A stretch of 64,000 bases of DNA. It comes from a bacterium. GTDB taxonomy: Bacteria > Bacillota > Bacilli > Lactobacillales > Streptococcaceae. Location of the stretch: the NCBI GenBank assembly GCA_905221125.1, contig CAJNBY010000003.1:62001-126000 (forward strand), written 5' to 3'. A program made the translations under genes and the position numbers. Below the pieces are notes generated by a model that did no database searches, had not been told where the DNA came from, and saw only the letters and a list, made by a program, of their open reading frames with translations. This document shows, piece after piece, positions 29,364 to 36,553 of this stretch (its first letter is position 1; each line of letters opens with the position of its first letter).

Positions 29364-31316
29364 TTATGCTTGAGGTTTGCGGAGGTAACCATAGACCACA
29401 CCACTTACGATTGCTCCTACCAAGACTGAAGCAAGGTAAAGAAGGGCATTTGAAGTAAGAGCAATGACGAAGATTCCTCCGTGTGGCGCCATGAGTTTGA
29501 TTCCAGTAAGACCAACGAGTCCGCCTGCTACTGCTGAACCAAGGATGAAGCTTGGAATCGCACGAGCTGGGTCAGCGGCACCAAATGGAATCGCTCCCTC
29601 AGTGATAAATGACAAGCCCATGATGATGTTTGTCAAACCAGAGTTGCGTTCTTCTTTGGTAAATTTATCTTTGAAAAGAAGAGTTGCTACAAAGATAGCA
29701 AGCGGTGGTACCATTCCTCCAGCCATAACTGCTGCCATGGCTACAGAACCACCTGAAGAAACAGTCGCTGCAAGCGTACCTGTACCAAAGACATAGGCAG
29801 CTTTGTTGACTGGTCCACCCATATCGACAGCCATCATTCCACCAAGAACGATACCGAGAAGGACAGCTGAACCGCCTCCAAGACCGCCAAGGAAATCATT
29901 CATAGCAGTGTTGATTGCTGCCATCGGGATGTTAACAGCCAGCATGACAAATCCAGTCAAGATTGTTCCAAGAAGTGGCAAGAGAAGGATTGATTTAGCA
30001 CCTTCAAGTGAACGAGGAACTTTAACGTATTTCTTGATAGCAAGCACCAAAGCACCTGCTATAAATCCACCAACAAGAGCACCTAGGAAACCAGATGAGA
30101 CACCTGCAAGAGTTGAAGTTGCCTCACCACCTGCGGCATAAGGGATTTTACCAAAGGCAAAACCTTCTTTGGCAATAGCACCAGCCACGAAACCTGCTAC
30201 CAAACCTGGTTTTTCAGCGATAGAGTAGGCAACATAACCTGCAAAGACTGGTAGCATCAAGCCAAAGGCTGCACCACCAATTTTCATGAACATAGAAGCT
30301 AACTCATGGTAGGAACCAAGATTGCCAAGGTTTTCATTTGGAACACCTAAAGCACCATCAATCAAGAAGGCAAGGGCAATCATGATACCACCACCGATAA
30401 CGAATGGCAACATTTGAGATACACCACTCATCAAGTGTTTGTAGAAGGCACCACCAAGACTTTGTTTTTCATTGCTTGCGGTTGCAGCTTTTGCACCATT
30501 AGCGGCACGGTATACTTCAGCATCTCCTGAAAGAGCCAAGTTTATTAACTCTTCTGTTTTACGGATACCATCAGCAACTGGACGATTGATCAATGGTTTG
30601 CCATCGAAACGATCCATTTCAACAGCCTTGTCTGCTGCGATGACAACAGCTTTAGCCTTTCGGATATCTTCTGCTGTCAATTGGTTCCCAACACCACTGG
30701 CACCGTTGGTTTCAACCTTGATCCCAACACCCATTTCAGCAGCCACTTTTTGAAGGGCTTCTTGGGCCATATAAGTGTGGGCAATACCTGTCGTACAAGC
30801 TGTAACAGCTACGATAAAGTCACCAGATTCATTGGCAGGCGCTTGAACAGGCTCCTCAGTTTTTTCTGAAGCTTGGTCAAAAAGTTCAATAACTTGGTCA
30901 GCTGACGTTGCTTGACGAAGCTTGTCAGCAAAACCGTCTTTCATCAAGTATTGAGACAATTCTGCCAAGGCTGCTAAGTGAGTATCATTGGCACCTTCTG
31001 GAGCTGCAATCATAAAGAAGAGGTCAGTTGCTTGTCCATCCAAGCTCTCATAGTCAACTCCCTTGTTTGACTTAGCAAAGAGAACAGTCGCTTCTTTGAC
31101 AGCAGCGTTTTTGCTGTGAGGCATTGCGATTCCGTCACCCAAACCTGTAGAAGTCAGAGCTTCACGCGCCAAAATTCCTTCTTTAAAGGTTTCAAAATCT
31201 GTCACATAACCGTGATCTACCAGACTTTTAATCATCTCTTCGATGACAGCAGTTTTTTCAGTTGCCTGCAAATCCAGCAACATGACATCTTTTCTCAATA
31301 GGTCTTGAATTTTCAT
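29364..31316 (-). CDS. fruA: PTS fructose transporter subunit IIABC
   Basis: 650 aa single-chain permease in A-B-C order. IIA: His in GIAMPHSKN (about 60-70). IIB: Cys in VTACTTGIAHTYMA (about 172-185). IIC: eight to ten membrane helices from about 300, with GGGIMIALAFLIDG and FGAADPARAIPS. Imports fructose as fructose-1-phosphate, the substrate of the preceding gene product. Its start overlaps fruK by 4 bp. Last gene of fruR-fruK-fruA. Confidence 0.97.
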   Translation of the reverse strand: MKIQDLLRKDVMLLDLQATEKTAVIEEMIKSLVDHGYVTDFETFKEGILAREALTSTGLGDGIAMPHSKNAAVKEATVLFAKSNKGVDYESLDGQATDLFFMIAAPEGANDTHLAALAELSQYLMKDGFADKLRQATSADQVIELFDQASEKTEEPVQAPANESGDFIVAVTACTTGIAHTYMAQEALQKVAAEMGVGIKVETNGASGVGNQLTAEDIRKAKAVVIAADKAVEMDRFDGKPLINRPVADGIRKTEELINLALSGDAEVYRAANGAKAATASNEKQSLGGAFYKHLMSGVSQMLPFVIGGGIMIALAFLIDGALGVPNENLGNLGSYHELASMFMKIGGAAFGLMLPVFAGYVAYSIAEKPGLVAGFVAGAIAKEGFAFGKIPYAAGGEATSTLAGVSSGFLGALVGGFIAGALVLAIKKYVKVPRSLEGAKSILLLPLLGTILTGFVMLAVNIPMAAINTAMNDFLGGLGGGSAVLLGIVLGGMMAVDMGGPVNKAAYVFGTGTLAATVSSGGSVAMAAVMAGGMVPPLAIFVATLLFKDKFTKEERNSGLTNIIMGLSFITEGAIPFGAADPARAIPSFILGSAVAGGLVGLTGIKLMAPHGGIFVIALTSNALLYLASVLVGAIVSGVVYGYLRKPQA

Positions 31317-32224
31317 CGTTTTTCTACCTCAACTTTTTCATATGTTTCTTTAATAAATTCTGCTGTTGCCAAGTCATCCGAGAAGGTCGTTGCCGTTCCG
31401 CAAGCCACTCCCCACTTGAAGGCTTCTACTGCGTCTTTTGATTTGACAAATTCACCTGTGAATCCAGCCACCATAGAGTCACCAGCTCCGACTGAATTTT
31501 TCACTGTTCCCTTAATTGGTTTAGCAAAGTAAGCTCCCTCAGATGTGACAAGAAGAGCACCGTCACCAGCCATAGAGATAATAACGTTTTGAGCACCTTT
31601 AGCTAGTAGCTCACGAGCATATTTCTCAATTTGGTCCAAACTTTCAAGTTTCACTCCAAAGATAGCTCCAAGTTCATGGTTGTTTGGTTTTACAAGAAGT
31701 GGCTGGTAGTCCAAACTATCAATCAAGGTCTGTCCTTCAAAATCACAAACCACTTGCGAACCCGTCTGGCGTGTCAAGGCAATCAAATCCTTGTAGATGA
31801 CATTCCCTAAGTTTTTAGCACTTGAACCCGCAAACACAACTGTATCTTCTGCAGTCAAACTAGACAAAATAGCTTTCAATTCTTCTAACTGACCCGGTTC
31901 AACATTTGGACCCGTTCCATTGATTTCTGTTTCTTGGTCTGCTTTAATCTTGACATTGATACGAGTATCTTCTGCCACTTGGACAAAACGTGTCTCGATT
32001 TCTTCCTCTGTCAAAGTATCTGTGATAAATTTACCAGTAAAACCTCCGATAAATCCAGTCGCTGTATTGGGAATATCCAAGCGTTTTAAAACACGACTGA
32101 CATTGATTCCTTTCCCTCCAGCGAACTTATCATCACTGTCCATACGATTCACACTGCCAACTTGAACTTGGTCCAAGCGAACAATATAGTCAATAGATGG
32201 ATTGAGTGTGACTGTATAAATCAT
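31313..32224 (-). CDS. fruK: 1-phosphofructokinase
   Basis: 303 aa PfkB/ribokinase-family kinase. N-terminal substrate motif GGKGINVSRVL and catalytic Asp in VGAGDSMVAGF. Phosphorylates fructose-1-phosphate to fructose-1,6-bisphosphate. Overlaps both neighbours by 4 bp (ATGA), so the three fru proteins are translationally coupled. Confidence 0.97.
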   Translation of the reverse strand: MIYTVTLNPSIDYIVRLDQVQVGSVNRMDSDDKFAGGKGINVSRVLKRLDIPNTATGFIGGFTGKFITDTLTEEEIETRFVQVAEDTRINVKIKADQETEINGTGPNVEPGQLEELKAILSSLTAEDTVVFAGSSAKNLGNVIYKDLIALTRQTGSQVVCDFEGQTLIDSLDYQPLLVKPNNHELGAIFGVKLESLDQIEKYARELLAKGAQNVIISMAGDGALLVTSEGAYFAKPIKGTVKNSVGAGDSMVAGFTGEFVKSKDAVEAFKWGVACGTATTFSDDLATAEFIKETYEKVEVEKR

Positions 32225-32961
32225 ACTTCTATTACCTCCGTTTTTTCCTTAATTGTCTGCAAGAGCTCATGCCCTTGACTTGTGATAACAATGGCTCGTT
32301 TTAATGGCGCTACCTTAGCAAAGCAAGTTTGTCCAATTTTTGATGAATCCACCAAGACATAAGTCTGTTTGGCATTCTCCAAAATAGCTCGCTTCACAGC
32401 TCCCTCTTCCATATCTGGAGTCGTATAATAGCCATCGTCCACACCATTCATCCCGATAAAGGCACGGTCAAAGTGTAATTGGTTAATCTGGTTAAGAGCA
32501 ACTCCCCCGATGCTAGCATCTGTCGCTGTCTTGACGCTCCCTCCAACCATGACAGTCGGAATCTGCTTTTCAACCAACTGAGCTGCATGGTGAATGGAGT
32601 TGGTCACAACTGTGACATTCTTATTGACCAATTCATGAATCAAAAAGGCTGTCGTTGTTCCAGCATCGATAAAGATGACATCTTGTTCCTTAATCAGAGA
32701 GGCTGCCTTCTGAGCAAGCAACTTCTTCTCTTGAAGGTTTTTGACAGATTTTTCTTGAATTGTTTCTTCTTCCTGCAAGGAATGGGGCAATTCTGCACCA
32801 CCATGCACGCGACGAAGCTTGTTTTCTGCTTCCAACTCATCCAAGTCTCTTCGAACCGTTGATTCTGACGTTTCTAGCAAACTAACTAATTTCTCTAGAG
32901 AAACTACATGGTGTTGATTTAGCTCCTCTAAAATCAGTTGCTTCCGCTCTGTTTTTAACAC
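32221..32961 (-). CDS. fruR: DeoR-family repressor of the fru operon
   Basis: 246 aa with a GTG start at 32961 (AGGAGG 7 bp upstream; no ATG nearby). N-terminal DeoR HTH (HHVVSLEKLVSLLETSESTVRRDL), C-terminal sugar-phosphate sensor domain with DAGTTTAFL and VVTNSI. Probably releases DNA on binding fructose-1-phosphate. First gene of the operon, hence autoregulated. Confidence 0.95.
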   Translation of the reverse strand: MLKTERKQLILEELNQHHVVSLEKLVSLLETSESTVRRDLDELEAENKLRRVHGGAELPHSLQEEETIQEKSVKNLQEKKLLAQKAASLIKEQDVIFIDAGTTTAFLIHELVNKNVTVVTNSIHHAAQLVEKQIPTVMVGGSVKTATDASIGGVALNQINQLHFDRAFIGMNGVDDGYYTTPDMEEGAVKRAILENAKQTYVLVDSSKIGQTCFAKVAPLKRAIVITSQGHELLQTIKEKTEVIEV

Positions 32962-32973
32962 CGAACCACCTCC

Positions 32974-33021
32974 TGTTATCGTTTACACTATTCATTCTAT
33001 CACACTTTCTTTCGAAGTCAA
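32974..33021 (-). promoter_or_regulatory. fru operon promoter with a perfect cre site
   Basis: Minus strand TTGACT (33016-33021), 16-bp spacer, TAGAAT (32994-32999). TGTAAACGATAACA at 32974-32987 fits the CcpA cre consensus TGNAANCGNWNNCA fully and covers the transcription start, so strong catabolite repression is expected. Confidence 0.85.
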
Positions 33022-33123
33022 GCACTTTTTGTCATTTTCTTTCAAAATCTATCGTTTTTTCTTATTTCCAGAATTTTTATTGCAAGATAAGAGCCTTTAT
33101 GGTAGACTATTTGAGTAAGTATT

Positions 33124-33211
33124 GGAAGATTACTCAAGAGGCTTAAGAGGCCGTGTTGGAAACGCGGTAGGCGTGTAACAGCGTGCGTGGGTTCGAATCC
33201 CATGTCTTCCG
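33124..33211 (+). tRNA. tRNA-Ser (anticodon GGA)
   Basis: 88-nt class II tRNA. Acceptor GGAAGAT pairs with GTCTTCC; anticodon arm CCGTG-TTGGAAA-CGCGG with anticodon GGA; long variable arm; T-arm GTGGG-TTCGAAT-CCCAT. CCA is not encoded. It stands immediately left of the prophage remnant. Confidence 0.95.
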
Positions 33212-33220
33212 TGGAAAAAC

Positions 33221-33365
33221 ATATTTCTAGGATGCGACAGATGTTGTATCCTTTTTTGTATTCTTTTTTAAAAAGAGGGTCTGCTTTAGGGTCTGTTTGT
33301 GACTCTCTTTTCTGCAAAAGAATACCAAGGAATACCAAAGACAAAAATAAAAAACGTTGATTTTG
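33221..33365 (+). repeat. Left boundary repeat of the prophage remnant
   Basis: TTTCTAGGATGCGACA...TGTTGTATCCTTTTTTG and GCAAAAGAATACCAAGGAAT...ACGTTGATTT match 39152-39252 closely, but about 45 extra bases (AAAAAGAGGGTCTGC...) split the two blocks here. Probably attL. 33212-33526 has no gene that I can support. Confidence 0.7.
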
Positions 33366-33420
33366 AACTGCATCCCAAAAGTTAGACAAAAAAATCTAAC
33401 TTTTGGGGTCAGTACAGTAC
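33364..33420. repeat. Back-to-back insertion-sequence ends (IS3-type remnant)
   Basis: CCCAAAAGTTAGA (33374-33386), loop CAAAAAAA, TCTAACTTTTGGG (33395-33407). Read outwards the arms are TGAACTGCATCCCAAAAGTT and TGTACTGACCCCAAAAGTT, which look like the two terminal repeats of an IS3/IS150-group element with the transposase deleted. The palindrome could also act as a terminator. Confidence 0.5.
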
Positions 33421-33526
33421 AGAAACTAGCTTCTTTCATATCGCTTGACATTAAGCTATTTCTAGCTAACACTTCAAACGTGTTACTTAAGATAGACGAG
33501 ATATAAACCTACCCGATTTTTTGCAG

Positions 33527-33700
33527 TTACTCTCGTTCCATATCTTCACGCTTACACTCAGGGCAAAACGTAGTCTTACACGGTTCTTTCCGATTGGTAG
33601 CTCTAACTGGTTCTTTAAATGTCTACATGAAGCAAGAATGTTTCTGACAAATCTCTTTCTCATTCACATAATGGCGCGGTTCAAATCCTAATCTCTGCAT
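33527..33700 (-). pseudogene. Small zinc-ribbon-like phage protein with an internal amber codon
   Basis: Frame starts MQRLGFEPRHYVNEKEIC at 33700 with AGGAGGGG upstream, and would be 57 aa, but codon 26 is TAG (33623-33625). The frame then continues with Cys pairs ...EPCKTTFCPECKRED... to TAA. Two widely spaced Cys groups suggest a metal-binding fold. Either a nonsense mutation or, less likely, readthrough. Confidence 0.55.
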
Positions 33701-33711
33701 CTTATCCCCTC

Positions 33712-33822
33712 CTAGAATAGCAACTCACCATGATGTTCTTGACGCACTGCTCTAGCACCGCCAGAATATGCAGGTTGTCGCTTCGGTTTCTGTCTATTCT
33801 CTACTAACTCAGCAGTAACCAT
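33712..33822 (-). CDS. Small basic ORF overlapping the XRE gene
   Basis: 36 codons (MVTAELVENRQKPKRQPAYS...) overlapping the end of the XRE gene by 19 bp and ending just before the next ribosome site. No clear ribosome site of its own; would need coupling. Low confidence. Confidence 0.35.
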   Translation of the reverse strand: MVTAELVENRQKPKRQPAYSGGARAVRQEHHGELLF

Positions 33823-34067
33823 TGCGGAAACTGATAGAAAGCGTTGTTCTTTACTTCGCTTATTTTCAACCATACTTGCTCCTCTCTAAGTTCATCCAAG
33901 CTGACTTCCAGTACATCAGTGATTTTGCACATATTCATCCACGACATCTCTTTCATTCTTCCAGCTTTTAGGTTAGAAAAATTAGAATGATGGACATTTG
34001 ATTCTTTAGCTAATCTGTACATTGACCAGCCTTTTAATTTTAATTGTTGTTCAATTTTATTCCACAT
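33804..34067 (-). CDS. XRE-family Cro/CI-like protein
   Basis: 87 aa from MWNKIEQQLKLKGWSMY (34067); an ATG 12 bp upstream is possible. Compact HTH (YRLAKESNVHHSNFSNLKAGRMKE) filling most of the protein. Divergent from the DUF2188 gene. TGTGTATTTCGAACACA at 34084-34100, between the two, is a palindrome that could be its operator. Confidence 0.75.
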   Translation of the reverse strand: MWNKIEQQLKLKGWSMYRLAKESNVHHSNFSNLKAGRMKEMSWMNMCKITDVLEVSLDELREEQVWLKISEVKNNAFYQFPQWLLLS

Positions 34068-34124
34068 CCAAAACACCATATGTTGTGTATTTCGAACACA
34101 TTAAACCCTTTCTTATACAATATG

Positions 34125-34153
34125 TTGACAATCAAATATATTTAGGTTATAAT
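34125..34153 (+). promoter_or_regulatory. Consensus promoter of the DUF2188 gene
   Basis: TTGACA (34125-34130), 17-bp spacer, TATAAT (34148-34153): a perfect sigma-A promoter. Confidence 0.88.
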
Positions 34154-34214
34154 ATATCTTGACTAAGACCTCTCACGTTTTAGTCAAAAGAATCAATAGA
34201 AAGGAGAATTAATC

Positions 34215-34439
34215 ATGGGCAAAAATCAGCATGTTGTCCCTGCTAAGAATGGCGGTTGGAACGTGAAAGGTGCTGGCAATTCAAGAGCGACTGTTCATAC
34301 TTCTACAAAGAGTGAAGCTACAAATATTGCTAGACAGATTTCACGAAATCAAGGTTCCGAACTAATCATTCATGGCAAAGATGGGAAAATTCAAAGCCGT
34401 GACAGCCACGGTAAAGATCCATTCCCACCCAAAGGCTAA
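34215..34439 (+). CDS. DUF2188 domain protein
   Basis: 74 aa (MGKNQHVVPAKNGGWNVKGAGNSRATVHTS...), AAAGGAG upstream. The DUF2188 pattern (HVVP..GGW.V...A...T..T..EA...A) is clear. Widespread small protein of unknown role, often in mobile DNA and near defence genes. Strong own promoter. Its stop overlaps the stop of the convergent 60-aa gene. Confidence 0.85.
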   Translation: MGKNQHVVPAKNGGWNVKGAGNSRATVHTSTKSEATNIARQISRNQGSELIIHGKDGKIQSRDSHGKDPFPPKG

Positions 34440-34618
34440 TCATAATTTGGTCTTAGCCTTACAACATATCCTGTAGCAGTGGTTACATCATCTAGTGTGA
34501 CTTCTGCTATTTTTTTCGCTTCGTTCTCTGTTTCAACAATTAGCCGTGTATAAAAGCGACTATCTAAAATGTTCATCAGATTTGGTTTGAACCTATACGG
34601 ATATCGTCTCGGTCTCAT
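34436..34618 (-). CDS. Small basic protein, unknown function
   Basis: 60 aa from ATG 34618 (MRPRRYPYRFKPNLMNILDS...TENEAKKIAEVTLDDV), with a GGGGGTGAGG ribosome site. Upstream open frame lacks a start signal. Stop codons of this and the DUF2188 gene overlap tail to tail. Not recognised. Confidence 0.6.
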   Translation of the reverse strand: MRPRRYPYRFKPNLMNILDSRFYTRLIVETENEAKKIAEVTLDDVTTATGYVVRLRPNYD

Positions 34619-34675
34619 TTCCTCACCCCCTTTCAAATGTGGTATAATCAAAATAAAAACGATTGGAGAGATATT

Positions 34676-35269
34676 ATGGAAATACCTCAAAATTTGATAA
34701 CTCTAATAAGCATAGTCGCTACAGCTTTCGCAGCAATCGTCACTCCGTTTATAAGTATCTTGATTTCTGTCATAAATAATAGACACGATCTCAAAATAAA
34801 ATCGTTGGAAAAACAACATGAAATTTTAGAATATAGAAAAGGCACAATCATTGAATTCGTAGAACAAAATAGCGAATTATCTTCTCGTTTAATTTCTAAA
34901 CTTGGAAACGATAATCTCAATCGTTACGATATCGAAAAACTCTATAAACTTGCTTTCTCTTCATTGTTGGCAGATAGAACTCAAGAAATAGTATCTCAAG
35001 TGGAAATCTATTTGAAATCACTCCATTCAACTGACAAAATCGAAGAAAATCGGAAAGATTTATCCAATTCAATTATTGATACATTTACTTACCTGTCCAA
35101 CGAGATATCCAAATTAACCAGAATACAATATGAAATAATGGAAGAACTACGAGAAGCCGTGAGTGCCCCTCCGAAACCTTTCGGATTCCGACGAAAAAAT
35201 AAACAAGATTCGACGCAATCACAACAAGTGAACAGGCGTAAAAAACAAGATCTATATCGCTCATTATAA
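34676..35269 (+). CDS. Membrane-anchored coiled-coil protein, unknown
   Basis: 197 aa from MEIPQNLITLISIVATAFAA (34676, GGAGAG upstream). One N-terminal membrane helix (about 6-33), then a charged helical cytoplasmic domain predicted as coiled coil (KIKSLEKQHEILEYRKGTI) and a Lys/Gln-rich tail. Common in streptococcal phages as a hypothetical protein. Its last 185 bp overlap a convergent minus-strand gene. Confidence 0.65.
   Translation: MEIPQNLITLISIVATAFAAIVTPFISILISVINNRHDLKIKSLEKQHEILEYRKGTIIEFVEQNSELSSRLISKLGNDNLNRYDIEKLYKLAFSSLLADRTQEIVSQVEIYLKSLHSTDKIEENRKDLSNSIIDTFTYLSNEISKLTRIQYEIMEELREAVSAPPKPFGFRRKNKQDSTQSQQVNRRKKQDLYRSL
35085..35264 (-). CDS. Small two-helix membrane protein, antisense to the previous gene
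   Basis: 59 aa starting MSDIDLVFYACSLVVIAS at 35264 with AAGGAG about 9 bp upstream, in series with two more small minus-strand genes. Two hydrophobic helices (8-26 and 37-54). Entirely inside the 3' part of the plus-strand gene 34676-35269. Good start signal and operon context argue that it is real. Confidence 0.5.
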   Translation of the reverse strand: MSDIDLVFYACSLVVIASNLVYFFVGIRKVSEGHSRLLVVLPLFHIVFWLIWISRWTGK

Positions 35270-35280
35270 CTTTCTCCTTC

Positions 35281-35385
35281 CTACTCCTTATCTTTTCTAT
35301 CAAATCGGTATTCCACTATCTTACGGATAGTAAAAGATACAATCACAAATCCTGCTAGGATTATCAATCCAGTTTCTTCACTCAT
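35281..35385 (-). CDS. Single-helix 34-aa membrane protein
   Basis: MSEETGLIILAGFVIVSFTIRKIVEY...: one membrane helix followed by a basic tail, with GTGAAAAG before the ATG. 16 bp upstream of the 59-aa gene. Resembles small phage membrane peptides; function unknown. Confidence 0.5.
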   Translation of the reverse strand: MSEETGLIILAGFVIVSFTIRKIVEYRFDRKDKE

Positions 35386-35418
35386 TGCTTTTCACGGCAA
35401 ATGATGGTACACTATCAA

Positions 35419-35450
35419 GTAGAGGTTGGGGCTTCTGCCCCTTTCTCTAC
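35419..35450 (-). terminator. Strong hairpin at the end of the 45-aa gene
   Basis: GTAGAG-AAA-GGGGC-AGAA-GCCCC-AAC-CTCTAC. Overlaps the stop codon of the 45-aa gene; may attenuate transcription into the next two small genes. No T-run, so its role is uncertain. Confidence 0.5.
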
Positions 35451-35584
35451 TTTTTGTTTTGAAGCTTACGTTTGTGTTCTAAGATTTGTTTGTGCCACAA
35501 ACGAGCTTCGTTTACTAAGCCTAGTATCAAGATGACGGTTGCAGTGTCCTTGTTTGCTAGGCTTTTTATAATGTGTTCCATCAT
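35447..35584 (-). CDS. 45-aa phage protein
   Basis: MMEHIIKSLANKDTATVILI...: helical, mildly amphipathic, with an excellent AAGGAGG ribosome site. First gene after the leftward promoter (35618-35646) that faces away from the CI gene, the position normally taken by cro or early genes. Not HTH-like. Unknown function. Confidence 0.6.
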   Translation of the reverse strand: MMEHIIKSLANKDTATVILILGLVNEARLWHKQILEHKRKLQNKK

Positions 35585-35617
35585 TTGCCTTACCTCCTTT
35601 TCCTTAAACTTGATTTA

Positions 35618-35746
35618 ATTATAATACGATTTTTTCGTATTTTCAATAGTTTTTGTCAAAAAATAGGAATTTTTCGTATTTTCTTATTGTTTATCGGTCA
35701 AAAATGATATATAATGTAATTATAAAAAAATACGAGGTAATCGTAA
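35618..35746. promoter_or_regulatory. Divergent CI switch: three operators and two promoters
   Basis: Three 17-bp sites of pattern ATACGA-N5-TCGTAT: O1 35624-35640 (perfect), O2 35663-35679 (one mismatch), O3 35730-35746 (one mismatch, ending at the ATG). Leftward promoter TTGAAA (35641-35646) and TATAAT (35618-35623) has O1 exactly as its 17-bp spacer. Rightward promoter TTGTTT (35687-35692), 17 bp, TATAAT (35710-35715) drives the repressor; O3 lies over its transcript start and the repressor ribosome site. Confidence 0.8.
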
Positions 35747-36553
35747 ATGGATGAAAAAAAACGAATGCAAATTATTGCTGAAAACATTACACACTTTAGG
35801 AAGCAACATGGCATCACCCAAAAAGAGTTGGCTAAAGAAGTTGGGATTTCAGCAAGCACCATGACAGACTATATGAAGTTAAGAAGCGCTCCTTCTTTTG
35901 GTGTTATCCAAAAATTAGCTGATTATTTCGGTGTTAGAAAATCAGATATAGATACTACTTTTAAAGAAGAATCCACCGACTCCCTCCTAGACACTCCAGA
36001 TTTCCTCACGCAACAGATAACCGATAATGTGGTACAATTATCCGTTGAAAATAAAAAAATCGTTCTACGAACATCTGAAGATCTTCTGAAAGAACAGAAA
36101 AACGAAGAAGAAACGAAGATAAACGAAGTATCAGAGAAAGTTATCGACTTGTATCAAGTTGAGGTTGTTTCTGAGACGGCAGCAGCTTGTGGATTTAACT
36201 ATGGATTTGGCTACGACGATACAGACAGAGAGAATATAGAGGTTGACGAGCAACCACCACGCCACGATATTGCGACTAAGGTGAGTGGAGATTCCATGCA
36301 ACCTGACTACCAAGACGGAGATATCCTCTATCTGGTAGACAAAGGACTAACTACCTATAATGGAGACCTAGCAATTATCGCATACGGAGACCGCTCTTAC
36401 TTCAAGAAGATATATACCGAAAACGGACGCTTACGCCTAGTGTCACTCAATGACAAGTATGAAGACATCATCCTAGACTTCCCACCAGCCGAAGACACAC
36501 ACATCAAGATTTATGCAGTCGTTGGGGTGTATAGAGGGGGTGTTACCTATTGA
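35747..36553 (+). CDS. S24-family LexA/CI-like phage repressor
   Basis: 268 aa. N-terminal XRE HTH (about 8-62, KQHGITQKELAKEVGISASTM). C-terminal S24 protease with Ser in KVSGDSMQPDYQDGD and Lys in YGDRSYFKKIY. The cleavage site appears to be Cys-Gly in TAAACGFNYG, the UmuD-type pair rather than the Ala-Gly of LexA and lambda CI. It should repress the leftward promoter and be inactivated by RecA after DNA damage. Overlaps the Abi gene (TTGA). Confidence 0.9.
   Translation: MDEKKRMQIIAENITHFRKQHGITQKELAKEVGISASTMTDYMKLRSAPSFGVIQKLADYFGVRKSDIDTTFKEESTDSLLDTPDFLTQQITDNVVQLSVENKKIVLRTSEDLLKEQKNEEETKINEVSEKVIDLYQVEVVSETAAACGFNYGFGYDDTDRENIEVDEQPPRHDIATKVSGDSMQPDYQDGDILYLVDKGLTTYNGDLAIIAYGDRSYFKKIYTENGRLRLVSLNDKYEDIILDFPPAEDTHIKIYAVVGVYRGGVTY

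Noticed and set aside
33042..33472. Minus-strand frames of 81-115 codons across tRNA-Ser and the left repeat
   Set aside because: They read through a tRNA and repeat DNA, with no ribosome sites or recognisable domains.
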